Part shown: piece after piece, positions 1 to 12,422 of the stretch
Numbering within the stretch: position 1 is the first letter of the stretch
How the letters are laid out: every line of letters begins with the position of its first letter
Assembly (NCBI GenBank): GCA_021018995.1
Contig: CM037596.1
Location: 13,901,501 to 13,965,500, forward strand
DNA: 64,000 nucleotides
Direction of reading: 5' to 3'
Source: Chloranthus sessilifolius
Taxonomy: Eukaryota > Streptophyta > Magnoliopsida > Chloranthales > Chloranthaceae
Made by a program: the position numbers and the translations under genes
Notes under the pieces: generated by a model
The model's database searches: none
The model's input: the letters and a program-made list of their open reading frames with translations, nothing else
Told to the model about the DNA's origin: nothing

Positions 1-600
1 TGGTGGCCATCTTCTTGGGTCCCATTGGTAATTGAAAGGAATTGAAGAAAGAAAACTGAAAACTTTCACATGTGAATCGGAGAAATAAACTCAAGAAAAA
101 GGTAGGGTTTACCTTTTTGAAGTGTTTGAATCGGATTATCCTGGAAGAAATCGAAGCTTCCACGAACCTCGAAGAAGATGGGGAGATATCTTGTGGATAA
201 GAGGAGAAAACCCTAAAAATCTTAGAGTGATTTCATGCAAAGGAGGAAAATCTGCACAAAATCCCCTTTTATACTAAAAAATCAGCTCGAGCGATTTTCG
301 CTTTGTACTAACCCGCTCGAGAAAATCTCTCGAGCGATTTTTTCCTAGAAAAATTTTCTTGGAAAAATCACTCGAGCGATTTTTCTAGAAACCTTCAAGC
401 TTGGAATTCTGAAGGAATCGCTCAAGCGGTTTTCCTTCAGTTGTTCTTTGTCTATGAACAGTCCATTGACTATTTTGAGGTTTTAAGTCCTCCATTTCCT
501 TTGTACTTGCGCCCTACACTCGTGTACACACGCTCACACTTATTTGAAACACATTGAACAAAAATTTGGGCCATTGATTGCCAATTTTACCGTGTTATAA
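1..600 (-). repeat. LTR-like sequence cut by the window edge
   Basis: On the minus strand this reads like a U3-R-U5 stretch. Several GCTCGAGC palindromes lie at about 285..430, then a TATA box (TATAAAAGG, + coordinates about 264..275), then a leader ending in a splice-donor-like AAAAAG/gtaaac near 105. It lies downstream of the integrase remnant, where the 3' LTR should be. However, the right LTR has its TCGAG repeats downstream of the leader instead of upstream of a TATA box. It is therefore either a diverged or exchanged LTR or part of another element. The outer boundary near 598 is uncertain. Confidence 0.5.
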
Positions 601-751
601 TCGGAATTAAATTAGAATTCCCAAAATGTTCAAAATAGCCACTATAACCCAAACTTGTCAACTTATTACATCAATATATACATTTAAGGTCTTATACACA
701 TATCTTATAGCAAGCTTAAACAATACTTCTATAACACTAGCTCCCTCACTC

Positions 752-3700
752 AAAAAGGTGCGGATACGCATCCTGCACATTTGCCTCGCATTCCCATGTG
801 GCTTCCTCCAAAGAGTAGTTCCTCCACTTCACGAGTACTAAGGGTATTTGCTTGGTCCGCAAGATCTGTTCCTTACAATCCAAAATCTATATAAGCTCTT
901 CCACCATGGCCAGATCATCCTGAAGTTCGATGGGTTGGTAGTCTAATACGTGAATCGTGACCTTGACGTATTTTCGTAACATGGACACATGAAATATATT
1001 GTGCATACTTGACAGTTGTGGCAGCAAAGCAACCCGATATACAACTTCGCCAACCCGGCCCAGTATCTCAAAAGGTCCAACATAACATGGGCTTAACTTC
1101 CCACGTCTTCTGAAACGCATGACGCCCTTAGTCGGTGAGAATTTTATGAACACGTTGTCCCCAATTTGAAATTCGACACTGGTTCTCTTAAGATCAGCAT
1201 AGCTCTTTTGGTGACTCTGTGCTACGCGCAATCTCTCGCGGATTAACCAAATCATCTCGGTCGTGCTTTCCACGATCTCTGGACCCAAAATGAGTTTTTC
1301 GTCAACTTCTTCCCAATTGAGTGGAGACTTGCATCTCCGACCATATAAAGTCTCAAATGGAGCCATTCCAATACTGGTCTGATAACTATTATTGTAGGTA
1401 AATTCGATCAAGGGCAGATGCTTGTCCCATGATCCTTAGAAATCGAGCATGCAAGCCCAAAGCATGTCTTCAATTACTTGGTATATCTATTCGGTTGTGG
1501 AGTTGAAATCCAACTTGGTACCCATCCCTTCTTGAAAACATTGCCAAAACTATAATGTATATAGTAAATCTCTATCTGAAACAATGTTGACTGGTATACC
1601 ATGCAATCTAACAATTTCCTTGAGGTACAACTCTGCAAGCCTACTGGCTATATACCTCGTGTTGTATGACAGGAAGTGAGCGGACTTGGTTAATCAATCA
1701 ACTATAACCCAGATAGCGTCATGCCCTTTCACTGTTCTCGGCAACCCTAGAATGAAGTCCATAGATATGGCTTCTCATTTCCATTCCGGTATCATAAATG
1801 GCTGTAATAGACCACTTGGTTAATCGATCTTCACCTGTTGGCATACTAAGCAATTTAAAATATAGTCTGCTACATCTTGCTTCAAACCTCTCAACAGAAA
1901 ACTCTTTTTCAGATCCTGGTACATCTTGGTACTCCCAGGGTGGATGGCGTATATCGACTTGTGAGCTTCCTCTATGATTGTGTCTCGAAGATCGGTGTTG
2001 GTTGGTACACACTTTCGACCTTGGAATAGCAGTGATTCATCCTCCCTGATGAAGAAATCAGGTTGATTCTTGCTAATCACATCATGTCTAATGGCCATAA
2101 GGTCATCATCATCGGTCAATTGTATATTGCGAATATTCTCAAAAAGTGTTGACCGAATAACAATGGTAGCCATCAAAGCTCCCAAACCTTTAACGTCGAA
2201 ACTTGTGTTGCATAGGGCCATATCTTCAAGTAAACGCCATCGGTGAACTCTCGCGATGAGGTATGATAATTGAACAGAGGATTTTTGGCTCAGTGTGTCT
2301 GCCACTACATTAGCCTTCCCGGGTGGTACTGGATGGAGCAATCATAATCCTTGAGAAATTCCATCCATCTCTTCCTCATGTTCAAATCTTTTTGTGTGAA
2401 AAGGTATTTGAGGCGTTTATGATCGGTGAATATATCAAAGGTTTCCAAGTAAAGGTAATGCCTTTAAATCTTCAGGGCAAAGATGACTGCCGCCAACTCA
2501 AGGTCATGGGTCGGATAATTTTTCTCGTGGTCCTTAAGTAGTCGAGAGCCGTAAGCAATGACTCTCTCATTTTGATTTAGCACATAGCCCAATCTGCTGT
2601 GTGGCGCGTCACTATACATTACAAAACCTCCACTACCTAACGGTATGGCAAGCACTGGTGCGGTGGTCAGTTTGCTCTTAAGCTCTTGAAAAATCCTTTC
2701 ACACTGTTTGGCCCACTCAAACTTGACATCCTTCCTTGTGAGCTGCGTGAGCGGACCCGAAATCTTAGAAAAGCCTTTAACAAACCTCATATAATAACCG
2801 GCTAACCCAAGAAGCTTCGTACTTTTGTCATTGTCTTCGGTTGTTCCCATTCACAAGAGACTCAATCTTAGCTGGATCTATGATTATGCCAGCCTCAGAG
2901 ACAACATGTCCCAAGAAGCTTACCTGCTCCAGCCAAAACTCACATTTACTTAGCTTCGCATGAAACTGACGATCACAAAGCATCTGGAGAATGATCCATA
3001 AATGTTGTTCATGCTCCTCTCTCGTCTTTGAATAGATGAGGATATCATCCACGAAGACAACCACACACTTATCAAGGTATGGTTTGAACACCTTGTTCAT
3101 CAAATCCATGAACGATGCCGACACATTTGTCAACCCAAATGGCATCACTAGAAACTCGTAGTGGCCATACCTTGTGCCGAAGGCGATTTTCGAAATGTCC
3201 TCGACTTTGATTTTTAATTGATGGTAACCTGACCTCAAATTAATCTTTGAGAAGAAATTCGCGCCTTGTAGCTAATCGAAGAGGTCATCGATACGAGAAA
3301 GTGGATAGCGGTTCTTGATCGTCATCTTATTCAATTGACGATAATCGATACAAAGCCGCATAAACCACCCTTCTTCTTGACGAACAACACCGGTGCTCCC
3401 CATGGAGGCACACTAGGTCTGATGAACCTTTTATCCAATAGCTCTTGCAACTACTCCTTCAGTTCTGCTAGCGCCATACGATATGGTGCCTTCGATAATG
3501 GCTCGGTGCCTGTAGCCAAATTGATTGCAAACTCGACTTCCCAATCCGGTGGTAGCCCAGGAAGGTCCTCGAAAAATATGCCCGAGAACTTGAATACAAC
3601 GGGAAAGCTGGCGATGTTGATTTCCTTTTCTTGTTGACTCTTCATGAATGCGAGGTATCCATGGCATCCGTTGTTCATCAAGCGCTTTGCTCGGATGTCG

Positions 3701-4098
3701 GAGACGAATGGAGCGATGCTAGACTTAATGCCATGAACTCGAAAGGATTTCTCCTTTGGAGGGCGAAAAGTAACCACCTTTTGAAGGTAGTCAACGCTCG
3801 CATGATAAGCGGATAGTCAGTCCATGCCTAGGATTACATCGAATCCTTCCATATCCAACAGGATTAGATCGGCCATGGTTTCGTGGTCTTCAATCTGAAT
3901 GATGACTGATCGGCACACTGTGTTTGTATTCGCTGAGCTTCTTGTAGGAACTAACACTGCCAAAATGAAGTCCAGTGGTTCAGGTGTGATACTCAATTCA
4001 ACAGCGAATTGAGGAGTTATGAAGGAGTGAGTAGACCCTAAGTCTATCAATACCTGTGCCTTATGAGAACACATATCATTTCTCTGGTGCATGTGCAA
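752..4098 (-). pseudogene. pol remnants: protease, RT, RNase H, integrase, chromodomain
   Basis: Fossil pol region, broken several times. Aspartic protease is at about 3817..4098 (LIDLGSTHSFI, the D-S/T-G-type flap family). Reverse transcriptase is at about 2828..3777, with [10 protein letters not shown] as the FVDD catalytic box and [12 protein letters not shown] before it. RNase H is at about 2464..2850 ([32 protein letters not shown]). Integrase runs from about 2341 down to 887: an HHCC-type zinc region near 1850..2000 and the C-terminal GPF.ILGRVG.VAYR-type module near 1050. A chromodomain-like tail with EEATWE ends near 752. The order PR-RT-RH-IN is diagnostic for Ty3/gypsy, as opposed to copia. 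Confidence 0.87.
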
Positions 4099-4379
4099 AG
4101 TACCTACGTTTTAACGGACATAGTTCAACTAAGTTTATCTAAGATAGTATCGTAGCATTCATGAATTATTCTAATTATAAAAAACACTTTAAAGATATTT
4201 ATCAACTGAAATAAGGCAAACCATAAAGGTGAAATCATACCTTGAATCACTTCATTAGCTGCCTGGGCATCTTGTGTCGAGACAACATAGGCTCAACCCT
4301 ATACTGTAGGTCGTGAGAGCCTCTGAGTCATTGCCAAAGGTATCTGAGTCATTGCCAATGTTGTCGGCCCCTTCTTCCA

Positions 4380-5455
4380 TTCGGGACATTCCCTGATCAG
4401 ATGTCCCTGCTTGTCACACTTAAAATAAGCACCAGTTGTCCACCTACACTCCTCTGTTTTGTGAGGCCTTCCACACCATGTGCACTTCTCGATGGGTGTG
4501 GAATAAGCGGCGCATGAAGTTGGTTATCCTCTCGACACCCCAGTAGTAGCTCGATTAGAAGGGCGAAACTGCCTCGTAGGTGTCAACCCAGTCGAACTTG
4601 AATAGGTGGAATGAGTAGACCAACTCAGCGCTGACATAAAAATCCTCTGTTTCGTGCTCGACTATTCGAAAGCATAGGATTGCGTCTGACCCAATCTACT
4701 CTTGCTCTATTGCTCTCTCCTTTTAAACATGTTCTCAATATCCTACCCAGCAATTAGGGTCAAGTCTATGACCTCTACATAGGTCCTCATCTTAAATAAT
4801 GGAATTCTCTCCTTGATATTTGGCCTCAAGCCACACTCAAACTTCTTTGCTTTCATCAGTTCCGTAGCAACATGAAGAGGTGCAAATTTTGAAAGCCTCG
4901 TAAACTCGGCCTCATATTCACACACCGTCATCCAGCCCTACTCCAATTATACAAACTTAACTTCCCATTGATCTCTTACCGCATCATGGAAGTATTATTC
5001 ATTAAACTCATAAACAAACCGCTCCCATGTCCATGGGGCACTCAGAATCTCTTGTAGCCTGGTTCTCTCTACAGACTTCCACCAAGCATCCACTGCTTTG
5101 GTCAATTGGAAAGCAACCCAACTAACCTTTACTTCCTCAATGCTCAGAATCAATTGAAGGAGCTTCTCCATCTGGTTTAACTACTCTTCTGCTTCAAGTG
5201 GCTCAGCCTGACCTTGGAGGTTCGGAGGATTCATTCTCCTGAACTCCTGAAATCCCAAAGGTGAGCGTCTCATTGTAAATTGGGCCATTGTGTTAACCAT
5301 TGTCTCCAACAATTGCCCATGTAGCCCATCACTGTTTCCTGCACCCACTGGGATGGTGTTAGGACAAGTGGTGATTCCTTCACTAGTGGATGTGCCCTCT
5401 CCAAACAAGCCTCCCTCCTAATGCAGACCGTCCTCGGTCTGCCACGTGGGGGCAT
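4380..5455 (-). pseudogene. gag remnant with zinc knuckle
   Basis: Fossil gag of the Ty3 element, broken. The likely start at 5455 gives MPPRGRPRT, a basic start common in plant chromovirus gag proteins. The retrotransposon-gag core is seen at about 4743..5210 (GYMGNCWRQ..., then MTVCEYEAEFTRLSKFAP and ECGLRPNIKERIP). Cysteine/histidine zinc knuckles lie near 4385..4485 on the minus strand (CTWCGRPHKTEEC and KQGHLIRECP). It sits directly downstream of the primer-binding site, where gag belongs. Confidence 0.75.
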
Positions 5456-5552
5456 AATGATCTGTTATGCATTTATCGAATAAGAATTTCGATCGGTGTT
5501 GGTATGACAAATCAGACCCATCATCCTATGGAATCAGAACCTAAAGTCATAT

Positions 5553-5563
5553 CTCTGATACCA
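5553..5563 (-). other. primer-binding site (initiator Met tRNA)
   Basis: On the minus strand TGGTATCAGAG follows the LTR end (…GGGCTGTCACA) after two bases. This matches the 3' end complement of plant initiator methionine tRNA, the usual primer of Ty3 elements, and it fixes the LTR/internal junction at 5566. Confidence 0.82.
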
Positions 5564-5565
5564 AC

Positions 5566-7962
5566 TGTGACAGCCCGACTTTTCCCATCACGGATCGCTA
5601 GGAAAAGTCGAGTCATCAGGTGACAATCCAATTTTTTCTTTCACGTGATACCAGAAAAAATCGGATCTTCCGATGCCTTTTGATACATATGCTCCCATAC
5701 GAAAAAACCAAAGCAACATCATATGGTACTACTACGATTCCATTTCTACCCACAACGTAAACCAAAATAATAAAATGAACCACCGGTGATGGCCGACCGT
5801 CACCTAAACAGTGGTTCCCCCAAAACTATACAAAGTTATACAAATTTCAATTTGAGTATTTTACTTACAACCACTAGAATATACTAAGCCAAAATCTATC
5901 TCAAGTTTGACTAACGAAAATAATCTCTAGGTGGAAGTTCTTCCTCTGCCTCTGGCGTATAATCAGGATCCTCCTCTAGCTCAGGATCCTGATCCAAATC
6001 TAAACCTATGACATAAGATGTCAAGATGAGCTAACAGTCTAAGCTCAATAGGATAAGATCAATACTAATTCACATTTTATCAATTAGAAACATAAGTTCA
6101 ATGACTATAATCAAAAGCATTATCGTATCAAAACTGAATCAACGATAAATTTTCAAGTGTCATTTCATGTTCAAACAGAATTCAAAAGAGCTTTAACTTC
6201 AAATCAATGTTCAGACAAATTCAAAAATTTCATATGATTTCGATTTTCTACTCATTTCTCACACTTACACGTTATGGTCAATTCATTAATGACTTAAATC
6301 ATAACTTAAGTAACTCCAATGCAATTATAGCATTGTTGAGCCAAATTTATTAATGGGAATCCTCCGAACCATCTTTGTTCAATGAAAATTTTAAATATAC
6401 GGTATCAACCGCTGTACAGATCCAAGGGGGATGGTATAAACTAGCATATCACTCTATATATATGGTATAAACTGTCATACCGGTCCATATGTCGGGATTC
6501 GTTCACATAACCTTAAATCATCATGCAATACTCATATACGATGTTCAAAGTTATAACTCATAACAAATTTTAGAGTTCGATGGTTCCATATACAAGATTC
6601 AGAGTTTGATATTTCATTTCAAAGATTCAATTATTCATAATCGATATTCATATGCAATGGTTCATGGTTCAAGATTCTAATGTTCCAGTTAGCATTCAAT
6701 GATCATATTCAAAATTACATTTTTCGATGAAACATACATTCAAATTTACATTGATAACATCATGGAGTCTATGAATACAGTCAAAAATGAAAATTGTGCA
6801 TTGAGTCTTCCCTACATTAGGCGCAGTGTCGTTTAAAACAATACGATGGTCCTTTTCAATGGTCTCCCATTTTAGACCTAGATCACATTAAGATCACACA
6901 CTACATGTCAATGATGGAGAAATCGATGGTTCAAAACATCCCCCAGCTTTTCCAAAAGGAAACCATAATGGCCCATAAATAGAGAAAATCGCTCGAGCGA
7001 TTTTCCAAAGGGTGAAAATCCGCTCGAGTGGTTTCTCCAGATTCCACATGGCACATTAAAATTCACTCGAGTGAATTTTTCCAGATAATTTTTGCCTGGA
7101 AAAATCGCTTGAGCATTTTTTCTACTTTGTTTCTGAAGCTAAATCGCTCGAGCGGTTTCCAACTCGCTCAAGCGGTTTTGCCCGATTAAGAACACTTTGG
7201 GTTTCTTCTTCTTCAAACCCACTTCTCCAAATTTCAACCCCACCTCAATCAAAAACCATACATACTTCAATCTAAGCCTAGGAAGACATTTTCATACTAT
7301 AACGTTATGATGCTCACCTATTTTGATCGCGCACACGTAGCTCACGATAATCGTTAGCGAAAAGGGTTACGGTGTCAAGCTTGAGGATTCTCACGGTGAT
7401 CGCAATCAAACGAAGCTCCACGCTAGCACGTATTGATCTTCACCTCCTCAAATCCTGGATGACGCGTCTATGATAATCGGTTAACGCTCGTTCGAAACCA
7501 CACTCCCTCATGCTCCTTGGTCTAAGCGATCTATGAGCTTGGTGGTTCTCTGCGGTCGGAAACACTAGCAGCGATCAGAATCACAACGATCCGTGCGAAG
7601 GAGATGAAGCTTGAGGGAAAATCTCCCAGTTGGGTTTCACGATAGGGTTTAAGAAGAGTATAGTGATGGGAGTGAGACACCTTTTCTCTCTTCTCTTTCT
7701 TACAAAGTGAAAGACAAATATCTAGATATTTAATTCACATGACTTATCTACTTATGGGAACTTATTCGGTATTGAGCCGGCATACCGTGAGTCGGTGCAT
7801 AGGTTTCTTATCAAGGGCCAAACAATGTTCTCTAACTTCATTTTTCACACAATGTATTCTAATAAATTTAATTATTCTAAAATTCAAGGCGACATTATGC
7901 GCCTTGCCGAACCCGTACACGAAATCAAAGCGCTCAGGTTCAAAATTTTTTGGGATGTTACA
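5566..7962 (-). repeat. 5' LTR of the Ty3 element
   Basis: On the minus strand the LTR starts TGTAACATCCC at 7962 and ends GGGCTGTCACA at 5566, giving 2397 bp with TG...CA ends. A set of GCTCGAGCG-type palindromes lies at about 6985..7170. The ends resemble those of the solo LTR at 54463..56951 (TGTAATAGCCCG...GGGCTGTCGCA, 2489 bp), so the two probably belong to related families. The target duplication cannot be tested because the other end is unclear. Confidence 0.75.
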
Positions 7963-8460
7963 CTTCCTAAGCGAAGCGTCAGCGCCTAGCATACGGGTCG
8001 TCGTCGCTATATATCTATAAAATCTAGATTGAACTTGTCTGAGGAATTCAAATACACCTGTGATCATATAGGCGCAATAGATTCTTTAAAGAGGTGCTAA
8101 CGCTTCAAAAACGAAGTGCCCAAGCTTCATAAAGCGAGCGTCGTCGCTTTCTTTCCGAAGCGTTGTGGCTTTGGAATGATGGTCACGAAATGTTGAAATC
8201 AATTCTTAATGATGGAATGATCGCATAAATAATAATAAATTCAATACATGAAAAGATTATTATAGGCTATCCACATTATTCAAAGTACAGCTCTGGTCAG
8301 ATAGGTGCATACGCTACGTAAAGAAGCGTCACTCCATTGAAAAAGAAGCACCGACGCATAAAATACAATGCGACGTGATAACGCTTCTGAAACAAAGCGA
8401 CCATACTTTGATTGAGAGGCACCTGCGCTTCCTACGCCAAGCGATTGCACTTTTCATAAA
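7963..8460. repeat. AAGCG/GCGTCG-rich repeat block beside the FAR1-like gene
   Basis: Short GC-rich words such as AAGCG, GCGTC and CGTCGTCGCTT recur at irregular spacing in an otherwise AT-rich stretch. A block of the same character lies on the far side of the FAR1-like gene (10860..11240). The pair may be terminal regions of one transposon; I found no exact terminal inverted repeat. Confidence 0.45.
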
Positions 8461-8477
8461 ATTGATTCACTGTGAAT

Positions 8478-10846
8478 CTATGATACCACACTCTCCATCG
8501 TCCCCTGTTTTGTTTGGCTTTGTCCAATGGTAGCAGGCATCATCCTAGCTCTCTTCAGCTGGCAAGTTATGATTTTATGGTCCAACTCACCACAACCCTT
8601 ACAATGGCGTCTCTTCTTGTTTGATTGTTCAAAACCAACCTCTATTTCAAACTTTATTCTATCATTATTGTTTGTCCTACCTTTGGTGGCACATCGTATT
8701 GGATCACGCACTGTAATGTTGGGATGCTCTCGCAATGAAATTGCTTCGCTAGCCTAGGAGGAGGAGTCCGGAGAGGACACAAATGAAATTCATTCGCTAG
8801 TGTGTCTTTCATTTTCCTCTTCCGTTCTAATGGCGTCTACACCTTCTAATAGTTTCATCATCCCTTCCAACGTTTAATCCATCAAGTGATTCGATTCTAT
8901 CTCCAACTGAATTAACTTCAGTCCAACTTCTCTGACCTTCCATGTTTTTATGGTAGATACAAAGTTGGACTCCTTTTTCTCACTGACCCTCAAAGATATA
9001 GTATTGTATCAAGCATCTTTCTTCCAACGAGGTAGGATGTACTTAGAAGAAATTTGGTTTACCTCTTCCTTGAAGTAAACATGAAAGATGTGAGAACACA
9101 ACAAACCCTCTATCTGGAAGTCTTGCAATATCAAGCGGCTGTGACATCTCAACATTCAAAACAAACTTTGAATGTTCGCCCGCTATACTTCGTGCCAACC
9201 CCACAACTTCTACCCACTTTGTATATAATAACCACCCCGACTTCCTCTTCGACCACCTTTTAAGACTTAAAAGTAACAAACTTTCGAAACTCATAGTGTA
9301 ATCTATCGAACATAGTTAGCGTATACACATCAGTGGCATACCTCTTAATTGAATTTCCGAAAAGAGCTTCGGTGCCGTAGACATTGAGACGAGATCCTCC
9401 CTATTTTCTTTATCACGATGAGATTGGACGACAAGATCGTATTGCTTGACAAATTTTGTCAAACTCATCTGGGCATTGACATAGGTAATGAAGAAAGAAT
9501 TTATACTTTCTCCGCGTTACGTAGTAGTCATGCCCGCCTAAAAGGTATCGCTCAAGTAGCATGGAATCCATTTCCTTCTAAGAGCGTATATTTGTTTGAA
9601 CCAAGTGTTGTCTTGCAATTGAAACTCCTTGACGGGTTCTGCCCATCTCCTTTTGAAATCATCATCAATTTGACTGAACTTGCACTGATTGTACTTTCTC
9701 TCGAAATTCTCAAACTTTACCTTCAGCTGAGACAGATGGTTCAATTCATTCCTCCTTATGTGTCATATACATAGGTGATGCGTGGTCCCCGGAAGAACTT
9801 CAGAGATGGCCTTGCTCATCACGTTGCATTGATCAGTGATGATTATATTAGGTTTCTTATGACCCATACACTTCAGCCATGTGTTAAACAACCAAATGAA
9901 CGTCTCCTTCGTCTCATCCACGAGCAACGCACATCCAAAAAGCTTCATCTACCAGTGATGGTTGACGCCGTGAATGAGACGAAAGGTAGTAGCAACTTGT
10001 TTGTTTGATAAGTGGTGTCAAATACGGCCATATCACTGAAACGCTCATACATCATTTGTGACCTGTGATCAACCCAAAATATACTGCGCATACGATATTC
10101 TTCGTCTAGTTCAGATTCAAAGAAGAAACCATCTCCTTTATTCTGCATATCAATCAAGGTCTTGATCACGATCGTGCACATCAGATGGACGCTACTCTTC
10201 TTTCTTACCTTTAGGTAATCCCGAGGTTGTTAAGGGTTACCATCACATCAACCTCTCCATCCAAACTCGATAAACAATAGAAATCTTCGAAGGAAGAATT
10301 ATGTCATCAAATGCTCCTATCAACGATTTACTTTTCCCACTCATCTTATTTTGTGATAGTAATTTTTTCACCTTCGTTGATGTATACAACTGATGATTAT
10401 AGTACTCTCTAAATTCAATTATCTCTCACAATTTTTGGTCGTCGATGCTAATCTTCAACCTTTCCCTCACATCTGCATCTGCTATTTTTTGAACACTTTA
10501 TATCAACGTGTAATTTATGCTTGTCAGGCTGCTTGAACTCTTCGAACGAATATACATATTTTCTCTTTATAATCTCTCATTTTACGGATTTGTAAGTGTT
10601 ACTTTTTCTAATGCTGAAACCAACTTTCTTGATGTATAAATTATAGAAGTTATATGTCTCGTCTTCATATTTGAATTTCAAGCTGATACATGGCTTCCAT
10701 TCCTCGTTGGTATTCTCGGACCCTGCACAATCATCAAACATTTTCATACCACTATCACAACAAAGCGAAATTCCTTTTAAAGAAACTGTCTCAGGGGTGA
10801 AATTTAAATCAACACTACCTACATTGAATCCTCCAATATAGTTCAT
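8478..10846 (-). pseudogene. FAR1/FRS-like MULE transposase-derived gene, decayed
   Basis: FAR1-related proteins are MULE-derived. The family has a FAR1 DNA-binding domain, a MULE transposase core, a SWIM zinc finger and often a C-terminal knuckle. All appear here in order on the minus strand. FAR1 domain start: FYNLYIKKVGFSIRKS, 10577..10846. Transposase core: VFDTTYQTNKLLLPFV (9945..10181), then LFGCALLVDETKETFIWLF and IITDQ (9763..9948). RKWIPCYLSDTF follows at 9538..9744. SWIM-like remnant: EGLLCSHIFHVYF near 9050..9110. CCHC knuckle: CKGCGELDHKIITC (8478..8735). The first two catalytic-type aspartates (FDTTY, ITDQ) are kept. The frame is broken by stops and shifts between these blocks, so this is a pseudogene. 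It could be a mobile MULE copy or a dead domesticated FRS gene; the repeat blocks on both sides favour a mobile copy. Confidence 0.8.
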
Positions 10847-10859
10847 TACAGACCCTGCA

Positions 10860-11240
10860 TTAGAAGAAAAAAAATTAACTTTGAGCTAATATGAAAATCG
10901 ATTCATAAGAAAGTGATGATGCGGCCATACAAAATGTTAGCACTTCAATATGAAAGCGATGACACTTATCAATCGCAGCACCGTTGCTTCTATGTAGAAG
11001 CGTCGTCGCTTCCTATCGCTTCACATAAGAAGTGTGTGCTTGTACGTCGATTATAATTTATATATTTTCAAATGCTTATAATTTTATTATCTCCATCCTG
11101 TAAATAAGTGAAGAGATTCATCAACTACGAGCAGATGAGAAAACCGCTTCACATATGAAGCGATGTCGCACACTATGTCGAAGCACTGCCGCTCGGGAGC
11201 AGAAGTGTCTGCACATCTATAACATATATATATTTGAATG
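10860..11240. repeat. AAGCG-rich repeat block, far side of the FAR1-like gene
   Basis: Words such as AGAAGCGTCGTCGCTTCC and AAGCGATG recur here, matching in style the block at 7963..8460. AT-rich spacer separates the words. No coding sequence is seen. Confidence 0.42.
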
Positions 11241-11297
11241 TTTATAATTTTATAATCTGTAAGCTGATCACAGAAATATACAAACTTACCTCAAATG

Positions 11298-11670
11298 CCA
11301 CTCTTCTGCGCTTCTACCCAGTATAAGCTCCAAAAAAAAAAAAAAAGTTGTCTCTAATGCTTCTATCTAGTACGAGCTCCAAAAAAAAGAGAAAGTTATC
11401 TCTTCTGCGCTAACATCCAGTACGAGCTCCAGAAAAAAAATAAAGTTGTCTCTTCTGCGCTGCTATACAGTACGAGCTCCAGAAAAAAGAGAAATTTATC
11501 TCTTCTGTGCTTCTATCTAGTACGAGCTCTATAAAAAATAGAAAGTTGTCTCTTATGCGCTTCTATCCAGTAAGAGCTCCTCGCACAAATAGAAAGTTGT
11601 CTCTTCTGCGCTTCCATCCAGTAAGAGAGAAAATTGTGCGCTTCTACGCTTCTATCCAGACCGCAATCTA
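11298..11670. repeat. tandem array, about 58-60 bp unit, six copies
   Basis: Each unit carries CTTCTATCCAGTACGAGCTC, then an A-rich run, then AGAAAGTTGTCTCTTCTGCG. Six imperfect copies follow each other, and the right end degrades into a GAGAGA-rich stretch up to about 11760. Subterminal arrays like this are common in MULE-type elements, and the array lies beside the FAR1-like gene. Confidence 0.75.
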
Positions 11671-11939
11671 GTGAGAGAGAGACTGTGCAGAGAAGAGCAA
11701 GCGAGAGAGAGGAAATACAATGAGGGAGAGAAAGAACCTGAAGAGGGAGGGAAAGAGAAGGAAACTATAACATTTTTTTAATTGTTTTACCGCCATATCA
11801 TGACAAAACCTTCCCTCTGGGGCATGCGCTTCCTTCCTCCGATAGGTATAGCCTCCAGTACGTACCTACTGCCAACTTTACCTACCATTATGTTTTGAAA
11901 ACCCCGTTATGGCTAACCCGGGTTAGTGCAAAAGCACTT

Positions 11940-12007
11940 TCCACGTGTCTGCTCCCCACTAGGGGAGCATAGAGATATCTCTACGCCCGGGCGTAATTTC
12001 TCTTTTC

Positions 12008-12008
<1 letters not shown>
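11940..12008 (-). repeat. inverted copy of the foldback-family terminus
   Basis: The sequence around AGAGATATCTCTACGCCCGG followed by a TTTTCCC tract is the inverse of the terminus at about 12421..12470 and resembles that at 25581..25620. The two inverted termini face each other across (TA)n and the MITE at 12045..12388. From 11672 to 11940 I see only a purine-rich then mixed non-coding stretch. Confidence 0.55.
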
Positions 12009-12044
<36 letters not shown>

Positions 12045-12047
<3 letters not shown>

Positions 12048-12386
12048 AGCCGGTTAGGTCCTCCAATGGAGGACGGTGACCATCCTCCAAGATTCATGTG
12101 GAGCTCCACGTGGCACCCAAAATACTTTTTGAGTGCCACGTGGAGCACAAGTGGACAATTTAGATCAATATTAAAAAAAAAAAGATTGAATTTTTTTTTT
12201 TAAACCCACAAGTCAAAGTTTGACGATTTTCATTGGTCCACATTTCATGGTTCAAAATATACACGGTGGAGATGAGTTTAAACTTTTTTTTTTTCAAAGA
12301 TGATCTAAGCAATGCACCCAAGGTCCACGTGGCACCCAAAAAGTGTTTTGGATGCCACGTGGAAGGTTGGAGGACGGAGGCCTTTT

Positions 12387-12388
<2 letters not shown>
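12045..12388. mobile_element. MITE lodged in (TA)n microsatellite (Micron-like)
   Basis: A 344 bp non-coding unit is bounded on both sides by pure TA tracts (12009..12044 and 12389..12420). Its ends are imperfect inverted repeats rich in CCTCC/GGAGG, and CCACGTGGCACCC-type palindromes recur near both ends. Plant MITEs that insert into TA microsatellites and keep TA on both flanks are known as Micron elements. The family call is an inference from this flanking pattern. Confidence 0.6.

Positions 12389-12420
<32 letters not shown>

Positions 12421-12422
<2 letters not shown>

Larger units (their letters stand above)
1..7962 (-). mobile_element. Ty3/gypsy chromovirus-type LTR retrotransposon, broken
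   Basis: Read on the minus strand the parts come in Ty3 order: LTR (7962 to 5566), primer-binding site, gag, protease, reverse transcriptase, RNase H, integrase and a chromodomain-like tail, then another LTR-like sequence running off the left edge. The RNase H/integrase order after RT and the chromodomain-like end (W...ATWE motif near 790) mark a plant chromovirus. Tekay/Del-like is an inference from the gag start MPPRGRPRT and the long LTR. The coding part carries many breaks and is a fossil. The LTR at the left edge does not resemble the right LTR, so the element may be chimeric or may lie next to a different element. Confidence 0.85.
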
